NCBI GenBank assembly: GCA_009886755.1
Contig: QXYU01000046.1
Span: 24,662-88,661 of the forward strand
Origin: Flavobacteriaceae bacterium
Lineage (GTDB): Bacteria > Bacteroidota > Bacteroidia > Flavobacteriales > Flavobacteriaceae
Direction of reading: 5' to 3'
Length of the DNA: 64,000 bases
Shown: positions 26,780 to 34,711 of the stretch, one piece after another
Position numbering within the stretch: the stretch's first letter is position 1
Layout of the letters: each line of letters starts with the position of its first letter
The notes under the pieces: model-generated
Database searches by the model: none
Told to the model about the DNA's origin: nothing
Seen by the model: only the letters and a program-made list of their open reading frames with translations
Program-made: the position numbers and the translations under genes

Positions 26780-27508
26780 ATGAACAGAGATAGCAACGCA
26801 TACACGTTTTTATTTGCTGCTGCCATGGTAATGGTAGTGGCTTCTTCCTTGGCTTTTACGGCTACTACTTTGAAGTCGCGCCAAGCAGACAATATCCGTA
26901 AGGAGAAAATGCAAAACATTTTGGCTACCATCGGAATTGAAACCGATCGGGAAAAAGCCGAGCTTTTGTACAAGGACTACATCACGAAGGAAATGGCACT
27001 CACAGCTACTGGGAGTGTGGATAAAGAAACCAACGCCTTTACCCTTAAGCTAAACAATGAAATCAAAAAACCGGCTTTGGAACAACGTTTTCCTTTATAC
27101 ATCGCCGAGGTAGATGCCGAAAAATTTTACATCATTCCACTTCGCGGTGCTGGACTATGGGATGCCATCTGGGGCTATGTAGCTTTAGAAAGTGATAAGA
27201 ACACTATTCGCGGTGCCGTATTTGATCACAAAGGAGAAACCGCTGGTTTGGGAGCTGAAATCACACAGCAGTGGTTTCAAGATCGCTTCAAGCAAGAAAA
27301 GGTTTTTGATAAAAACGGTCAATTGGTAGGGATTAATGTTTCCAAGACCAACAACGATCCAACGGATAGCGACAAAAATGATCACGAAGTAGATGCAATC
27401 TCAGGAGCGACCATCACAGGAGATGGCGTTACAGCAATGATATACGAACGCTTACAACACTACTTACCGTTTTTCAGTCAAGAGAACAACACAGTAGCTG
27501 CAAACTAA
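26780..27508 (+). CDS. nqrC: Na+-translocating NADH:quinone reductase subunit C
   Basis: Single N-terminal membrane helix (about 8-28) followed by a periplasmic FMN-binding domain. FMN is attached to the last Thr of SGAT, here Thr211 in DAISGATITGDGV. GLWDAIWGYVAL and ETAGLGAEI are the flavin-pocket stretches. 242 residues, within the family range. The attachment is made by ApbE, whose gene lies 3.6 kb downstream. Confidence 0.95.
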   Translation: MNRDSNAYTFLFAAAMVMVVASSLAFTATTLKSRQADNIRKEKMQNILATIGIETDREKAELLYKDYITKEMALTATGSVDKETNAFTLKLNNEIKKPALEQRFPLYIAEVDAEKFYIIPLRGAGLWDAIWGYVALESDKNTIRGAVFDHKGETAGLGAEITQQWFQDRFKQEKVFDKNGQLVGINVSKTNNDPTDSDKNDHEVDAISGATITGDGVTAMIYERLQHYLPFFSQENNTVAAN

Positions 27509-27515
27509 TACAACC

Positions 27516-28211
27516 ATGGCAAACACAAACAAAACCTCCGAAAAAGAGCCTAGTATTCTCTTTGTAGCCAAAGAGAAAGAGCCACTTTTTTCCAAAAAAA
27601 ACAGAGCCTTACTGACCGACCCGATGGATGACAACAATCCCATTACGGTTCAAGTATTGGGAATTTGTTCTGCCCTTGCGATTACGGTACAACTCAAGCC
27701 AGCCTTGGTGATGAGTATTTCGGTGATGGCAGTGATGGCAGCCAGTAATGTCATCATCTCTTTGCTTCGCAACCTGATTCCTAACCGAATCCGAATCATC
27801 GTCCAATTGGTCGTTGTTGCCTCCATGGTGATTTTGGTAGATCAAGTACTCCGCGCTTTTGCTTATGACGTCAGTAAAGAACTTTCCATCTTTATCGGCC
27901 TTATTATCACCAACTGTATCGTAATGGGACGATTGGAAGCGTTTGCCCTAGGTAATGGAGTTTGGGAATCCTTTTTAGACGGGATAGGAAATGCAGCCGG
28001 TTATGGATTTATCTTAATCGTAGTGGCTTTCTTCCGGGAGCTGCTAGGTTCTGGAAAGCTTTTTGGAATGCAAGTCATTCCCGATGCAGTTTATGAAATG
28101 GGATATGTAAACAACGGATTGATGTTGCTTTCTCCCATGGCCTTGATTACGGTGGGTGTTTTTATATGGATTCAACGTTCTCGCAATAGAGACCTAATCG
28201 AAAAAAACTAA
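27516..28211 (+). CDS. nqrD: Na+-translocating NADH:quinone reductase subunit D
   Basis: Membrane subunit with about six hydrophobic segments and the paralogous fold shared with NqrE. Together these two bind an iron centre and form the Na+ channel region. 231 residues, with NNPITVQVLGICSALAIT, LIITNCIVMGRLEAFA and GYGFILIVVAFFRELLG as conserved segments; Cys in the ITNC and GIC motifs are expected iron ligands. The N-terminal 35 residues are polar. Confidence 0.95.
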   Translation: MANTNKTSEKEPSILFVAKEKEPLFSKKNRALLTDPMDDNNPITVQVLGICSALAITVQLKPALVMSISVMAVMAASNVIISLLRNLIPNRIRIIVQLVVVASMVILVDQVLRAFAYDVSKELSIFIGLIITNCIVMGRLEAFALGNGVWESFLDGIGNAAGYGFILIVVAFFRELLGSGKLFGMQVIPDAVYEMGYVNNGLMLLSPMALITVGVFIWIQRSRNRDLIEKN

Positions 28212-28217
28212 GCACTT

Positions 28218-28835
28218 ATGGAAGCCTATTTGAATTTATTCGTCAAGAGCATTTTTATCGAAAACATGATTTTCGCCTACTTCCTAGGAATGTGCTCCTA
28301 CCTTGCGGTATCTAAAACAGTTAAAACAGCGGTAGGACTTGGATTTGCCGTGATCTTTGTTTTGGCCATCACTGTGCCAATCAACTTTTTGTTGGACACC
28401 TATTTACTTCGCCCTGGCGCTTTACAATGGCTTGGGGCTGAATATGCTGAAATTGATTTGAGCTTTTTGAGTTTTATCATGTTTATCGCTGTCATCGCCT
28501 CTATGGTGCAATTGGTAGAGATGATTGTAGAAAAATTTGCGCCAGCTCTTTACGGTGCCCTTGGAATTTTCTTGCCTTTGATTGCAGTAAACTGTGCCAT
28601 CCTCGGAGGCTCTTTGTTTATGCAACAAAAAGATTTTTCAGGAGTGAGTGAATCAGCTGTTTATGGTTTGGGATCTGGAATTGGATGGTTGTTAGCTATT
28701 GTTGCCATTGCCGCCATTCGCGAAAAGATCACCTATTCCAATGTTCCTGCGCCACTTCGTGGGTTGGGAATCACCTTTATCATTACGGGATTGATGGCGT
28801 TAGGATTTATGAGTTTTATGGGTATTAAATTATAA
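28218..28835 (+). CDS. nqrE: Na+-translocating NADH:quinone reductase subunit E
   Basis: Six-helix membrane subunit of 205 residues, a pseudo-symmetric partner of NqrD with opposite topology. Conserved stretches include [35 protein letters not shown] and [13 protein letters not shown]. The two cysteines in GMCS and VNCAIL match the iron site shared with NqrD. Six bases separate it from nqrD. Confidence 0.95.
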   Translation: MEAYLNLFVKSIFIENMIFAYFLGMCSYLAVSKTVKTAVGLGFAVIFVLAITVPINFLLDTYLLRPGALQWLGAEYAEIDLSFLSFIMFIAVIASMVQLVEMIVEKFAPALYGALGIFLPLIAVNCAILGGSLFMQQKDFSGVSESAVYGLGSGIGWLLAIVAIAAIREKITYSNVPAPLRGLGITFIITGLMALGFMSFMGIKL

Positions 28836-28838
28836 GAA

Positions 28839-30134
28839 ATGGATAGTACTGTAATCATTGCAAGTATCGTAGTATTTTTAACAATCACCTTTGTCTTGGT
28901 GGGGATGCTTTTGGGGGCGAAAGCCAAGTTGTTGCCTTCAGGTCCTGTGATGTTAAAGATCAATGGAGAACAAGATGTAGAGGTAGGTTCTGGAGGGACG
29001 TTGCTTTCCACATTGGGAAATAATAAAATATTTTTACCCTCTGCCTGTGGTGGTGGTGGAACCTGTATTCAGTGTAAATGCCAAATCCTCGATGGAGGAG
29101 GGGAAATCTTGCCAACAGAAGCCCCTCACTTTACTCGTAAAGAAATTGCCGAAGGATGGCGACTGGGCTGCCAGGTAAAAGTGAAAGAAGATATGGTCAT
29201 CCAAGTGCCTGAAGAGGTTTTTGGAATCAAAAAATGGAAAGCCAAAGTGGTGAGAAACTACAACGTTGCTTCTTTTATCAAAGAATTTGTGGTAGAGATT
29301 CCTGAGGCGATGGACTACAAAGCCGGGGGATACATCCAGATTGAAATCCCACAATGTGAAGTTAAATATGAAGATATTGACATCACAGCCCACCCAGAGG
29401 AGCATCCTGGTGAACCAGAGAAATTCAAAATGGAATGGGATAAATTTAATCTTTGGCCACTAACAATGAAAAATGCCGAAACCGTGGATCGTGCTTATTC
29501 GATGGCTTCCTATCCTGCCGAAGGATGTGAGATCATGCTGAATGTCCGTATTGCAACCCCGCCATGGGATCGCGCCAAAAACAATTGGATGGACGTTAAT
29601 CCAGGAGTAGCCTCTTCATATATTTTCTCCAAAAAAGCAGGAGATTCGGTAACGATCTCAGGACCTTATGGGGAATTCTTCATCAATCACTCCGAATCTG
29701 AAATGATGTATGTAGGAGGGGGCGCTGGAATGGCTCCAATGCGTTCTCATTTATATGAATTGTTCCGTACCCTGAAAACGGGACGTAAAGTGACGTTCTG
29801 GTATGGTGGTCGCTCTAAGCGTGAGCTTTTCTATGTGGATCATTTCCGAGCCCTAGAAAAAGACTATCCAAACTTTAAATTTTACATTGCTCTGTCAGAG
29901 CCTATGGAAGAAGACAATTGGAAAGTAAAGGATGGTTTGGATGGCGAAGGCGATGGTTTTGTCGGTTTTGTTCACCAAGTAGCTATTGACAATTATTTGA
30001 ATCACCATGACGCACCAGAAGATATCGAGGTGTATTTCTGTGGCCCTCCATTGATGAATCAAGCAGTTGAAAAGATGGCGGATGACTTTGGAGTACCTCC
30101 CGAAAATGTGCGTTTTGACGACTTTGGGGGTTAA
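28839..30134 (+). CDS. nqrF: Na+-translocating NADH:quinone reductase subunit F
   Basis: Electron entry subunit: oxidises NADH with FAD and passes electrons to a 2Fe-2S cluster. One N-terminal helix (about 5-26), then a ferredoxin domain with Cys70, Cys76, Cys79 and Cys111. An FAD domain with RAYSMASYP and a C-terminal NADH domain with [14 protein letters not shown] and [14 protein letters not shown] follow. 431 residues. Three bases after nqrE. Last subunit gene. Confidence 0.96.
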   Translation: MDSTVIIASIVVFLTITFVLVGMLLGAKAKLLPSGPVMLKINGEQDVEVGSGGTLLSTLGNNKIFLPSACGGGGTCIQCKCQILDGGGEILPTEAPHFTRKEIAEGWRLGCQVKVKEDMVIQVPEEVFGIKKWKAKVVRNYNVASFIKEFVVEIPEAMDYKAGGYIQIEIPQCEVKYEDIDITAHPEEHPGEPEKFKMEWDKFNLWPLTMKNAETVDRAYSMASYPAEGCEIMLNVRIATPPWDRAKNNWMDVNPGVASSYIFSKKAGDSVTISGPYGEFFINHSESEMMYVGGGAGMAPMRSHLYELFRTLKTGRKVTFWYGGRSKRELFYVDHFRALEKDYPNFKFYIALSEPMEEDNWKVKDGLDGEGDGFVGFVHQVAIDNYLNHHDAPEDIEVYFCGPPLMNQAVEKMADDFGVPPENVRFDDFGG

Positions 30135-30152
30135 TCAACCCGATCATTTTTT
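30128..30152 (+). terminator. Weak terminator after nqrF
   Basis: GGGTT-AATC-AACCC overlaps the nqrF stop codon and is followed by GATCATTTTTT. The stem has only 5 bp, so efficiency is doubtful. Confidence 0.45.
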
Positions 30153-30743
30153 AGATTTGGTGCTTTTTTATTGATTCCGCTACTGTTTTACTGATTTTAG
30201 ATTCTTTGGGTTCTATTCTTCGTTTTAAAACCTTCAGTTGATCGGTGAATTCATATTTGATTCGTTCACCAGGATTTGATATTCTTGCATACACATTGTT
30301 GTAGAAACAATTTCGAATAGTTGTAAGTAATTCGTCTTTGGATAATCCGATATCTGTTTTGAGTCCATCGAGATGTTTTCTAATTTCATTCAAAATAGAT
30401 TTTTTGAGAATCTGAACAACAAAATTAGAATCTGTTTCAGATAAGTTGGTGAAAGTTGATGTATAAACCTTTCTTTGGATACTTGAATCAGGATTCATTT
30501 CTACTCTCCCAGTACAAAAAATATTTCCCTTGATGACACCTGAAAGCAATAAATCTTCACAGATAAAACACCGATGACAACTGAGGTGCTTTCGATAATG
30601 ACTTTTTTTTGGGTCAGAATAGCACCTTTGAAGTTACATTCAATTCGCAGGGATTTGTGTGATTTTAAATAGCCTTCTAAATAACTATTTGTTGGGATAA
30701 GGATGGGTGATGAAGAACCCCCATTTTGCGTTGACGATTTCAT
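30151..30743 (-). pseudogene. Bactofilin-like gene broken by a single-base frameshift
   Basis: Two overlapping minus-strand frames together make one bactofilin, a polymer-forming cytoskeletal protein with a beta-helix core. The first (from ATG at 30743) reads YLEGYLKSHKSLRIECNFKG and KKVIIESTSVVIG. The second continues DLLLSGVIKGNIFCTGRVEM. The frames meet at the GGTGTTTTATCTGTGAAG stretch (minus strand). Adding one T to the TTTT run (plus-strand 30565-30568) restores GVFICEDLLLSGVIKG, just as the family requires. The tail of about 110 residues after the core is charged and longer than usual. Decay, a sequencing slip at the homopolymer, or programmed frameshifting are all possible. Confidence 0.75.
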
Positions 30744-30833
30744 GGATTAAAATTTAGGTGACATAAAAATATATATTTAAGTGTTATACCTAGGATTTTT
30801 ATAAATTTACGTTCCCTGAAAGAAAGGGGCTTA

Positions 30834-31190
30834 ATGGACTTGACAGAACAGGAAATCCATAACATGGCCATGCAAGTGGTTGGAGAACTTTTGAAAGAAG
30901 ATGGTTTTGAATTCCTCGCGGTGAATTCCAAACTAAAGAAAGACCCTCAGTTTGTCTGCTTGAAGGAAAAAAAGCTTCATTTTGTGGTTGTCAAAGGGTC
31001 TTTATATCCTGAAAATCCCAAGCAGTATGACCTCAAACTCATGGCTCAAATCAAAGAGCATGCCACCAAATACAACGCTTTTACTTATTATGCTGGAGTG
31101 GGTTTTGCGCATGCTGACGACTATGAAAAACCACTTTCCAAAACAGAGCCCTATGTTGTCAATTACGACGGTTTGCAAGAAATACATTAG
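30834..31190 (+). CDS. Small conserved Nqr-neighbour protein
   Basis: A soluble 118-residue protein of alpha/beta character with no signal peptide, starting MDLTEQEIHNMAMQVVGE. Its contents include KKDPQFVCLKEKKLHFVVVKG and YYAGVGFAHADDYEKPLSK. Similar proteins in flavobacteria are often labelled NqrF, but there are no flavin, NADH or Fe-S motifs, so that name is not justified. Its place between nqrF and apbE suggests a role in assembly of the complex; this is inference. Ends inside the start of apbE (38-nt overlap). Confidence 0.75.
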   Translation: MDLTEQEIHNMAMQVVGELLKEDGFEFLAVNSKLKKDPQFVCLKEKKLHFVVVKGSLYPENPKQYDLKLMAQIKEHATKYNAFTYYAGVGFAHADDYEKPLSKTEPYVVNYDGLQEIH

Positions 31191-32157
31191 CATCCTTGCA
31201 ATTCTTTTTGTGGCTTGTGAAACCCCAAGCTCGCTGCAAATTCATCAAGGACGTGCGCTAGGCACCTCCTACACGATTCAATATGAAGGAGTGTTTCATC
31301 AATATGCTCAATATCAAAAGAGCATCGACAGCCTATTTCAAGTGATCAACCAGTCTTTATCCACTTATTGGCCTGATTCGGATATTTCCAAAATCAATAG
31401 AGGGGATAGTCTTGTGGTTGTAGATTCTCATTTTAAAAAGGTCTTTCGCAAGGCAACAACAGTTTGGAAAAAAACCGATGGTTTTTTTGATCCTACCATT
31501 GGTAGTTTTGCGAACGCCTATGGCTTTGGTCCCCAAAAACCCTTAAGGCGCATTGGAATGGTTCAATTGGATAGTTTACGACAATTCACCGGTTGGGAGA
31601 AAATAAGCCTACGAGAGAATGGAACGATACGCAAAGACCACCCCGCTATTTACTTAGACTTTAATGCTATTGCCAAGGGGTATACGGTGGATGTTATTGC
31701 GAATTATTTGTTGGAAAAAGGACAGCAAAATTATTTGGTAGAAATAGGAGGGGAAGTGGTTGCCAAAGGAATCAGTCCAAAGTTTCAAAAAGCTTGGACG
31801 GTTGCTATTGACGATCCCCAACAAGGAGCTGAACGTCGTTTTAAAACCACTCTTTCCCTGGTTGATGAGGCTTTGGCAACTTCTGGTAATTACCGAAAAT
31901 ACCGTATTGACTCCCTAACTGGGGAGAAGTATGTTCACAGTCTAAACCCTCATACTGGGCTACCGGTAAAGTCTTCCATTCTGAGTGCTAGCGTCCGAGC
32001 TACGGATTGTATGACTGCCGACGCTTACGCCACTGCCCTAATGGTTTTGCCACTAGAAAAGGGGCAAGAACTTATAGCGAGTGCAACAAATTTGGAAGCC
32101 TATTGGATAGTAAGTCAGGGTTCCACCACACTTGAGGTAAGCACAAAAGGCTGGTAA
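31153..32157 (+). CDS. apbE: FAD:protein FMN transferase (lipoprotein)
   Basis: Transfers FMN from FAD to threonine in SGAT-type motifs, as required for NqrB and NqrC. A lipoprotein signal with lipobox LFVAC (Cys about residue 22) places it on the periplasmic side. ApbE motifs: GTSYTIQYEG, DISKINRGD, DPTIGSFANAYGFG, DFNAIAKGYTVD, YLVEIGGEVVAKG, ALATSGNYRKY and HSLNPHTGLPV. 334 residues from ATG 31153. The frame is open further upstream, but that part lies within the preceding gene and has no signal peptide. Confidence 0.92.
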   Translation: MLSITTVCKKYISILAILFVACETPSSLQIHQGRALGTSYTIQYEGVFHQYAQYQKSIDSLFQVINQSLSTYWPDSDISKINRGDSLVVVDSHFKKVFRKATTVWKKTDGFFDPTIGSFANAYGFGPQKPLRRIGMVQLDSLRQFTGWEKISLRENGTIRKDHPAIYLDFNAIAKGYTVDVIANYLLEKGQQNYLVEIGGEVVAKGISPKFQKAWTVAIDDPQQGAERRFKTTLSLVDEALATSGNYRKYRIDSLTGEKYVHSLNPHTGLPVKSSILSASVRATDCMTADAYATALMVLPLEKGQELIASATNLEAYWIVSQGSTTLEVSTKGW

Positions 32158-32206
32158 ACAACCATCTATTACATTTGCCTACGGTTTTTCGCTTTCCAAT
32201 TGGAAC

Positions 32207-32593
32207 TTGTCCAATGCTAGAAAAGCGTACACTGTTGATTCAAAGTTATTGCGATACAAAGTACTCCTAGGTAGTGTTTTTGAATCGTTACCAAAACACA
32301 AACTTCACGGATTTGTGGGAATGGAAAAAGAAGCCTCAGAATACAGTTATTGGACACGGATCCAATGGGAGGCTCCATCAGGGATTTTGTTGGGGGTAGA
32401 TGTTCGTATTCCTTTCCAATGGCAAGGACAATTTGCTTTTCCGTTGACCGATCATTGGAAGCTAGGGTTTTATTACGGGCGTTATTCCAATCGCTTTAAC
32501 CAGCGATTTTTGGGAGTAAATATTCAGTATGGATGGTCTCTAAATTTTGCTAATGACCGTCCTGTGGAGTCTTTGGATTATGAAATTGATTAG
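32207..32593 (+). CDS. Hypothetical beta-rich protein, start uncertain, possibly truncated
   Basis: I do not recognise this protein. It has alternating hydrophobic and aromatic segments (YSYWTRIQWEAPSGILLG, WKLGFYYGRYSN, FLGVNIQYGWSL) like strands of an outer-membrane barrel. The only standard start is TTG at 32207, but the frame is open and still protein-like back to about 32142 (PSITFAYGFSLSNWNLSN), with no ATG or signal peptide. It may be the C-terminal remnant of a longer barrel protein. Ends in a 4-nt convergent overlap with the methyltransferase gene. Confidence 0.5.
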   Translation: MSNARKAYTVDSKLLRYKVLLGSVFESLPKHKLHGFVGMEKEASEYSYWTRIQWEAPSGILLGVDVRIPFQWQGQFAFPLTDHWKLGFYYGRYSNRFNQRFLGVNIQYGWSLNFANDRPVESLDYEID

Positions 32594-33345
32594 TAGCTTT
32601 TCACCCCCACTGGAATCCGCTCCTGCTGGAGCGAAAAGTAGTTGATTTCTTCAGGGGATATCTTTGCGTAAAGATCTACTGCCTCCGCCTGAAAACCAGC
32701 GGTTTTCAAACGCTGATAATAATCTTGCCCATAAATACGTACGTGATCGTATTGCCCGAAAATTTGAGTACGTTTCTTTGGGTCGGTGATGCTGTTGTCC
32801 TCAAAAGTGGTCTTTCGGTTTTCATCAAGGGGTACTTGAAGGATGGCGGTTCCTCCTTTTTTCAAAACGCGATAGAGTTCGGAAAGCGCTTTTTGATCCT
32901 CGGGAATATGCTCCAAAACATGATTGCAAAAGATTAGGTCAAAAGTTTCCTCGGCAAAGGGTAATGCTGTGAGATCGGCTTTGACGTCAGCTAGGGGAGA
33001 ATGTAAATCAGTGGTGGTGTATTCCCAATGCGAAAAGTTTTTAAATCGTTGGTAAAAAGCCTGTTCAGGGGCTACATGAAGTACACGTAGGGTTTGACTT
33101 AGTAAGCTCGTTTCCCGTTCCAAATACAACCACAGTAGCCGATGTCTTTCCAATGAGAGCGTTCCGGGACTCAGGGCATTGGGACGTATTTTATCGTACC
33201 CATAGGGGAGAAATTTCCGATAGCCACGACCATCAATCGGATCTTTAAATCGGGAACCGCGATACCACCATCGAAGAAGGGGGCGGAGTTGGATGCTGCC
33301 CCAGATCAACACGGGACGTTGGAAAAGGGAAAGAATCCATTTCAT
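32590..33345 (-). CDS. Class I SAM-dependent methyltransferase
   Basis: A 251-residue methyltransferase of the UbiE/Methyltransf_11 type. The SAM region includes LRVLHVAPEQ (motif I is unusual, HVAPEQ in place of the glycine-rich loop), LPFAEETFDLIFCNHVLEHIPED near 135-160 and LKKGGTAILQVPL. Substrate unknown. Fourth gene of the gpmI-thioredoxin-map operon, overlapping map by 4 nt. Confidence 0.8.
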   Translation of the reverse strand: MKWILSLFQRPVLIWGSIQLRPLLRWWYRGSRFKDPIDGRGYRKFLPYGYDKIRPNALSPGTLSLERHRLLWLYLERETSLLSQTLRVLHVAPEQAFYQRFKNFSHWEYTTTDLHSPLADVKADLTALPFAEETFDLIFCNHVLEHIPEDQKALSELYRVLKKGGTAILQVPLDENRKTTFEDNSITDPKKRTQIFGQYDHVRIYGQDYYQRLKTAGFQAEAVDLYAKISPEEINYFSLQQERIPVGVKSY

Positions 33346-34154
33346 TGCTTGGTTTTTTTCCGAAAAGGGATTTCTTCATCGCTCTGAATCCCCAAGGATT
33401 CATAGATATAATCAAAAGTGGATAACAGCTCTGGCTGACCATTAACAATTGCCACATCATGCTCAAAATGAGCGCTAGCTTTACCGTCAGCGGTGAGAAT
33501 AGTCCAACCGTCTTTGAGTTGTTTGATACGTCGGGTTCCTTGGTTGATCATGGGCTCTATAGCCACCACTAAGCCTTCTTTAAACTGTTTTCCACGGCCT
33601 CGACGACCGTAGTTTGGCATTTCGGGTGCTTCGTGCATTTCAGCCCCCAAACCATGCCCAACCAGTTCTCGAACGACACCATAACCTGCCGCTTTAGTGT
33701 AGTTTTGAATGGCATAACCAACATCACCTACGCGATTGTTAGCCTTAAATTGTGCGATGCCCACATAAAGGGACTCTTTGGTTACTTGAAGTAATTTGGC
33801 CACGGCAGGATCAATTTGTCCCACGGCAAAAGTATAGGCATGATCTCCATAAAATCCGTCTTTCAAGGCGCCGCAATCTACGGAGAGGATATCGCCTTCT
33901 TCCAAAGGAGTTTCATTGGGGATGCCGTGGACGACTTGTGCATTGGGACTTACGCAAAGGGTGTTGGGAAAATCGTAGAGTCCCAAAAACCCTGGTTCGG
34001 CACCATGATCCCGAATGAAGGTCTCAGCCAAAGCGTCTAGTTTTAAGCTCGTTACTCCGGGTTTTATTTCCCCTGCGAGCATCCCAAGCGTTTTCGATAC
34101 AATCAGCGCACTTTCTCGAATGCGTTCAATTTCTTCGGCTGTTTTGAATATCAT
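33342..34154 (-). CDS. map: Methionine aminopeptidase, type I
   Basis: Removes the initiator methionine from new proteins. The metal ligands are Asp93 and Asp104 in SVDCGALKDGFYGDHAYTF, the His in GHGLGAEMHE, the Glu in VVAIEPMI and the Glu in AHFEHDVAIV. 270 residues, type I without an N-terminal extension. Not in the usual ribosomal operon; here it overlaps the upstream thioredoxin-like gene and the downstream methyltransferase gene by 4 nt each. Confidence 0.95.
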   Translation of the reverse strand: MIFKTAEEIERIRESALIVSKTLGMLAGEIKPGVTSLKLDALAETFIRDHGAEPGFLGLYDFPNTLCVSPNAQVVHGIPNETPLEEGDILSVDCGALKDGFYGDHAYTFAVGQIDPAVAKLLQVTKESLYVGIAQFKANNRVGDVGYAIQNYTKAAGYGVVRELVGHGLGAEMHEAPEMPNYGRRGRGKQFKEGLVVAIEPMINQGTRRIKQLKDGWTILTADGKASAHFEHDVAIVNGQPELLSTFDYIYESLGIQSDEEIPFRKKTKQ

Positions 34155-34711
34155 GGATTGGCTACATCAAAGTAGGCATGTTGATACGCCTCGTTTTTGA
34201 GAATCTTACCCATGTCTTTGTAAAGTGATTCTACAGGAAACTCTACAATACGATTCATTTCTTTTCCGTCCTTATAAAAAATCAAAGTTGGGATGTTGAT
34301 GATATCAAGTCCTTCTTCGAAATATTGTGGGGTTGTTTTGTCCTCATCCATTGCATATAGGGTCATATCGCCTGCCTGTACGTCAAGGGCATCCAGTATT
34401 TTTAGCATTCCAGGTACTTCTCGTTGACTGTCTTCACACCAAGTTCCGAGGAATAGCGTATAGGTCAAGCCATGGGCCAGTGGTTTCATTTCAGCCACCC
34501 AGCTTGGGTTGAGCTTAAAAAAATCGTATTCTTTTTGAAACCATTGACTGTGCTCGTAGGTCAGCAGATTGGTTCGGTTGATTTCTCCAATCATGTAGGG
34601 AGTACCTTCTTCGAGGGTTGTTTTTTCAGTTACGGGAAGAGCTTTGGGCGGGGTTGTGGTGGTGCCGCAAGCCGTAAGAGAAAAGAGCAGGAGTAGGACT
34701 AATTTTTTCAT
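34151..34711 (-). CDS. Thioredoxin-fold lipoprotein
   Basis: Lipoprotein with signal MKKLVLLLLFSLTACG (lipobox LTAC) and a thioredoxin-like domain. The active-site position reads GTWCEDSQREVP, so only the first Cys is kept and the second is replaced in the WCxDS pattern. The cis-Pro is in INIPTLIFYKDGKE. This argues against a classical disulfide reductase and suggests a peroxiredoxin-like or structural role. 186 residues. Overlaps gpmI and map by 4 nt. Confidence 0.82.
   Translation of the reverse strand: MKKLVLLLLFSLTACGTTTTPPKALPVTEKTTLEEGTPYMIGEINRTNLLTYEHSQWFQKEYDFFKLNPSWVAEMKPLAHGLTYTLFLGTWCEDSQREVPGMLKILDALDVQAGDMTLYAMDEDKTTPQYFEEGLDIINIPTLIFYKDGKEMNRIVEFPVESLYKDMGKILKNEAYQHAYFDVANP

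Noticed and set aside
30982..31152. Extension of apbE upstream
   Set aside because: It is an out-of-frame shadow of the 118-residue gene; the lipoprotein signal starts at 31153.
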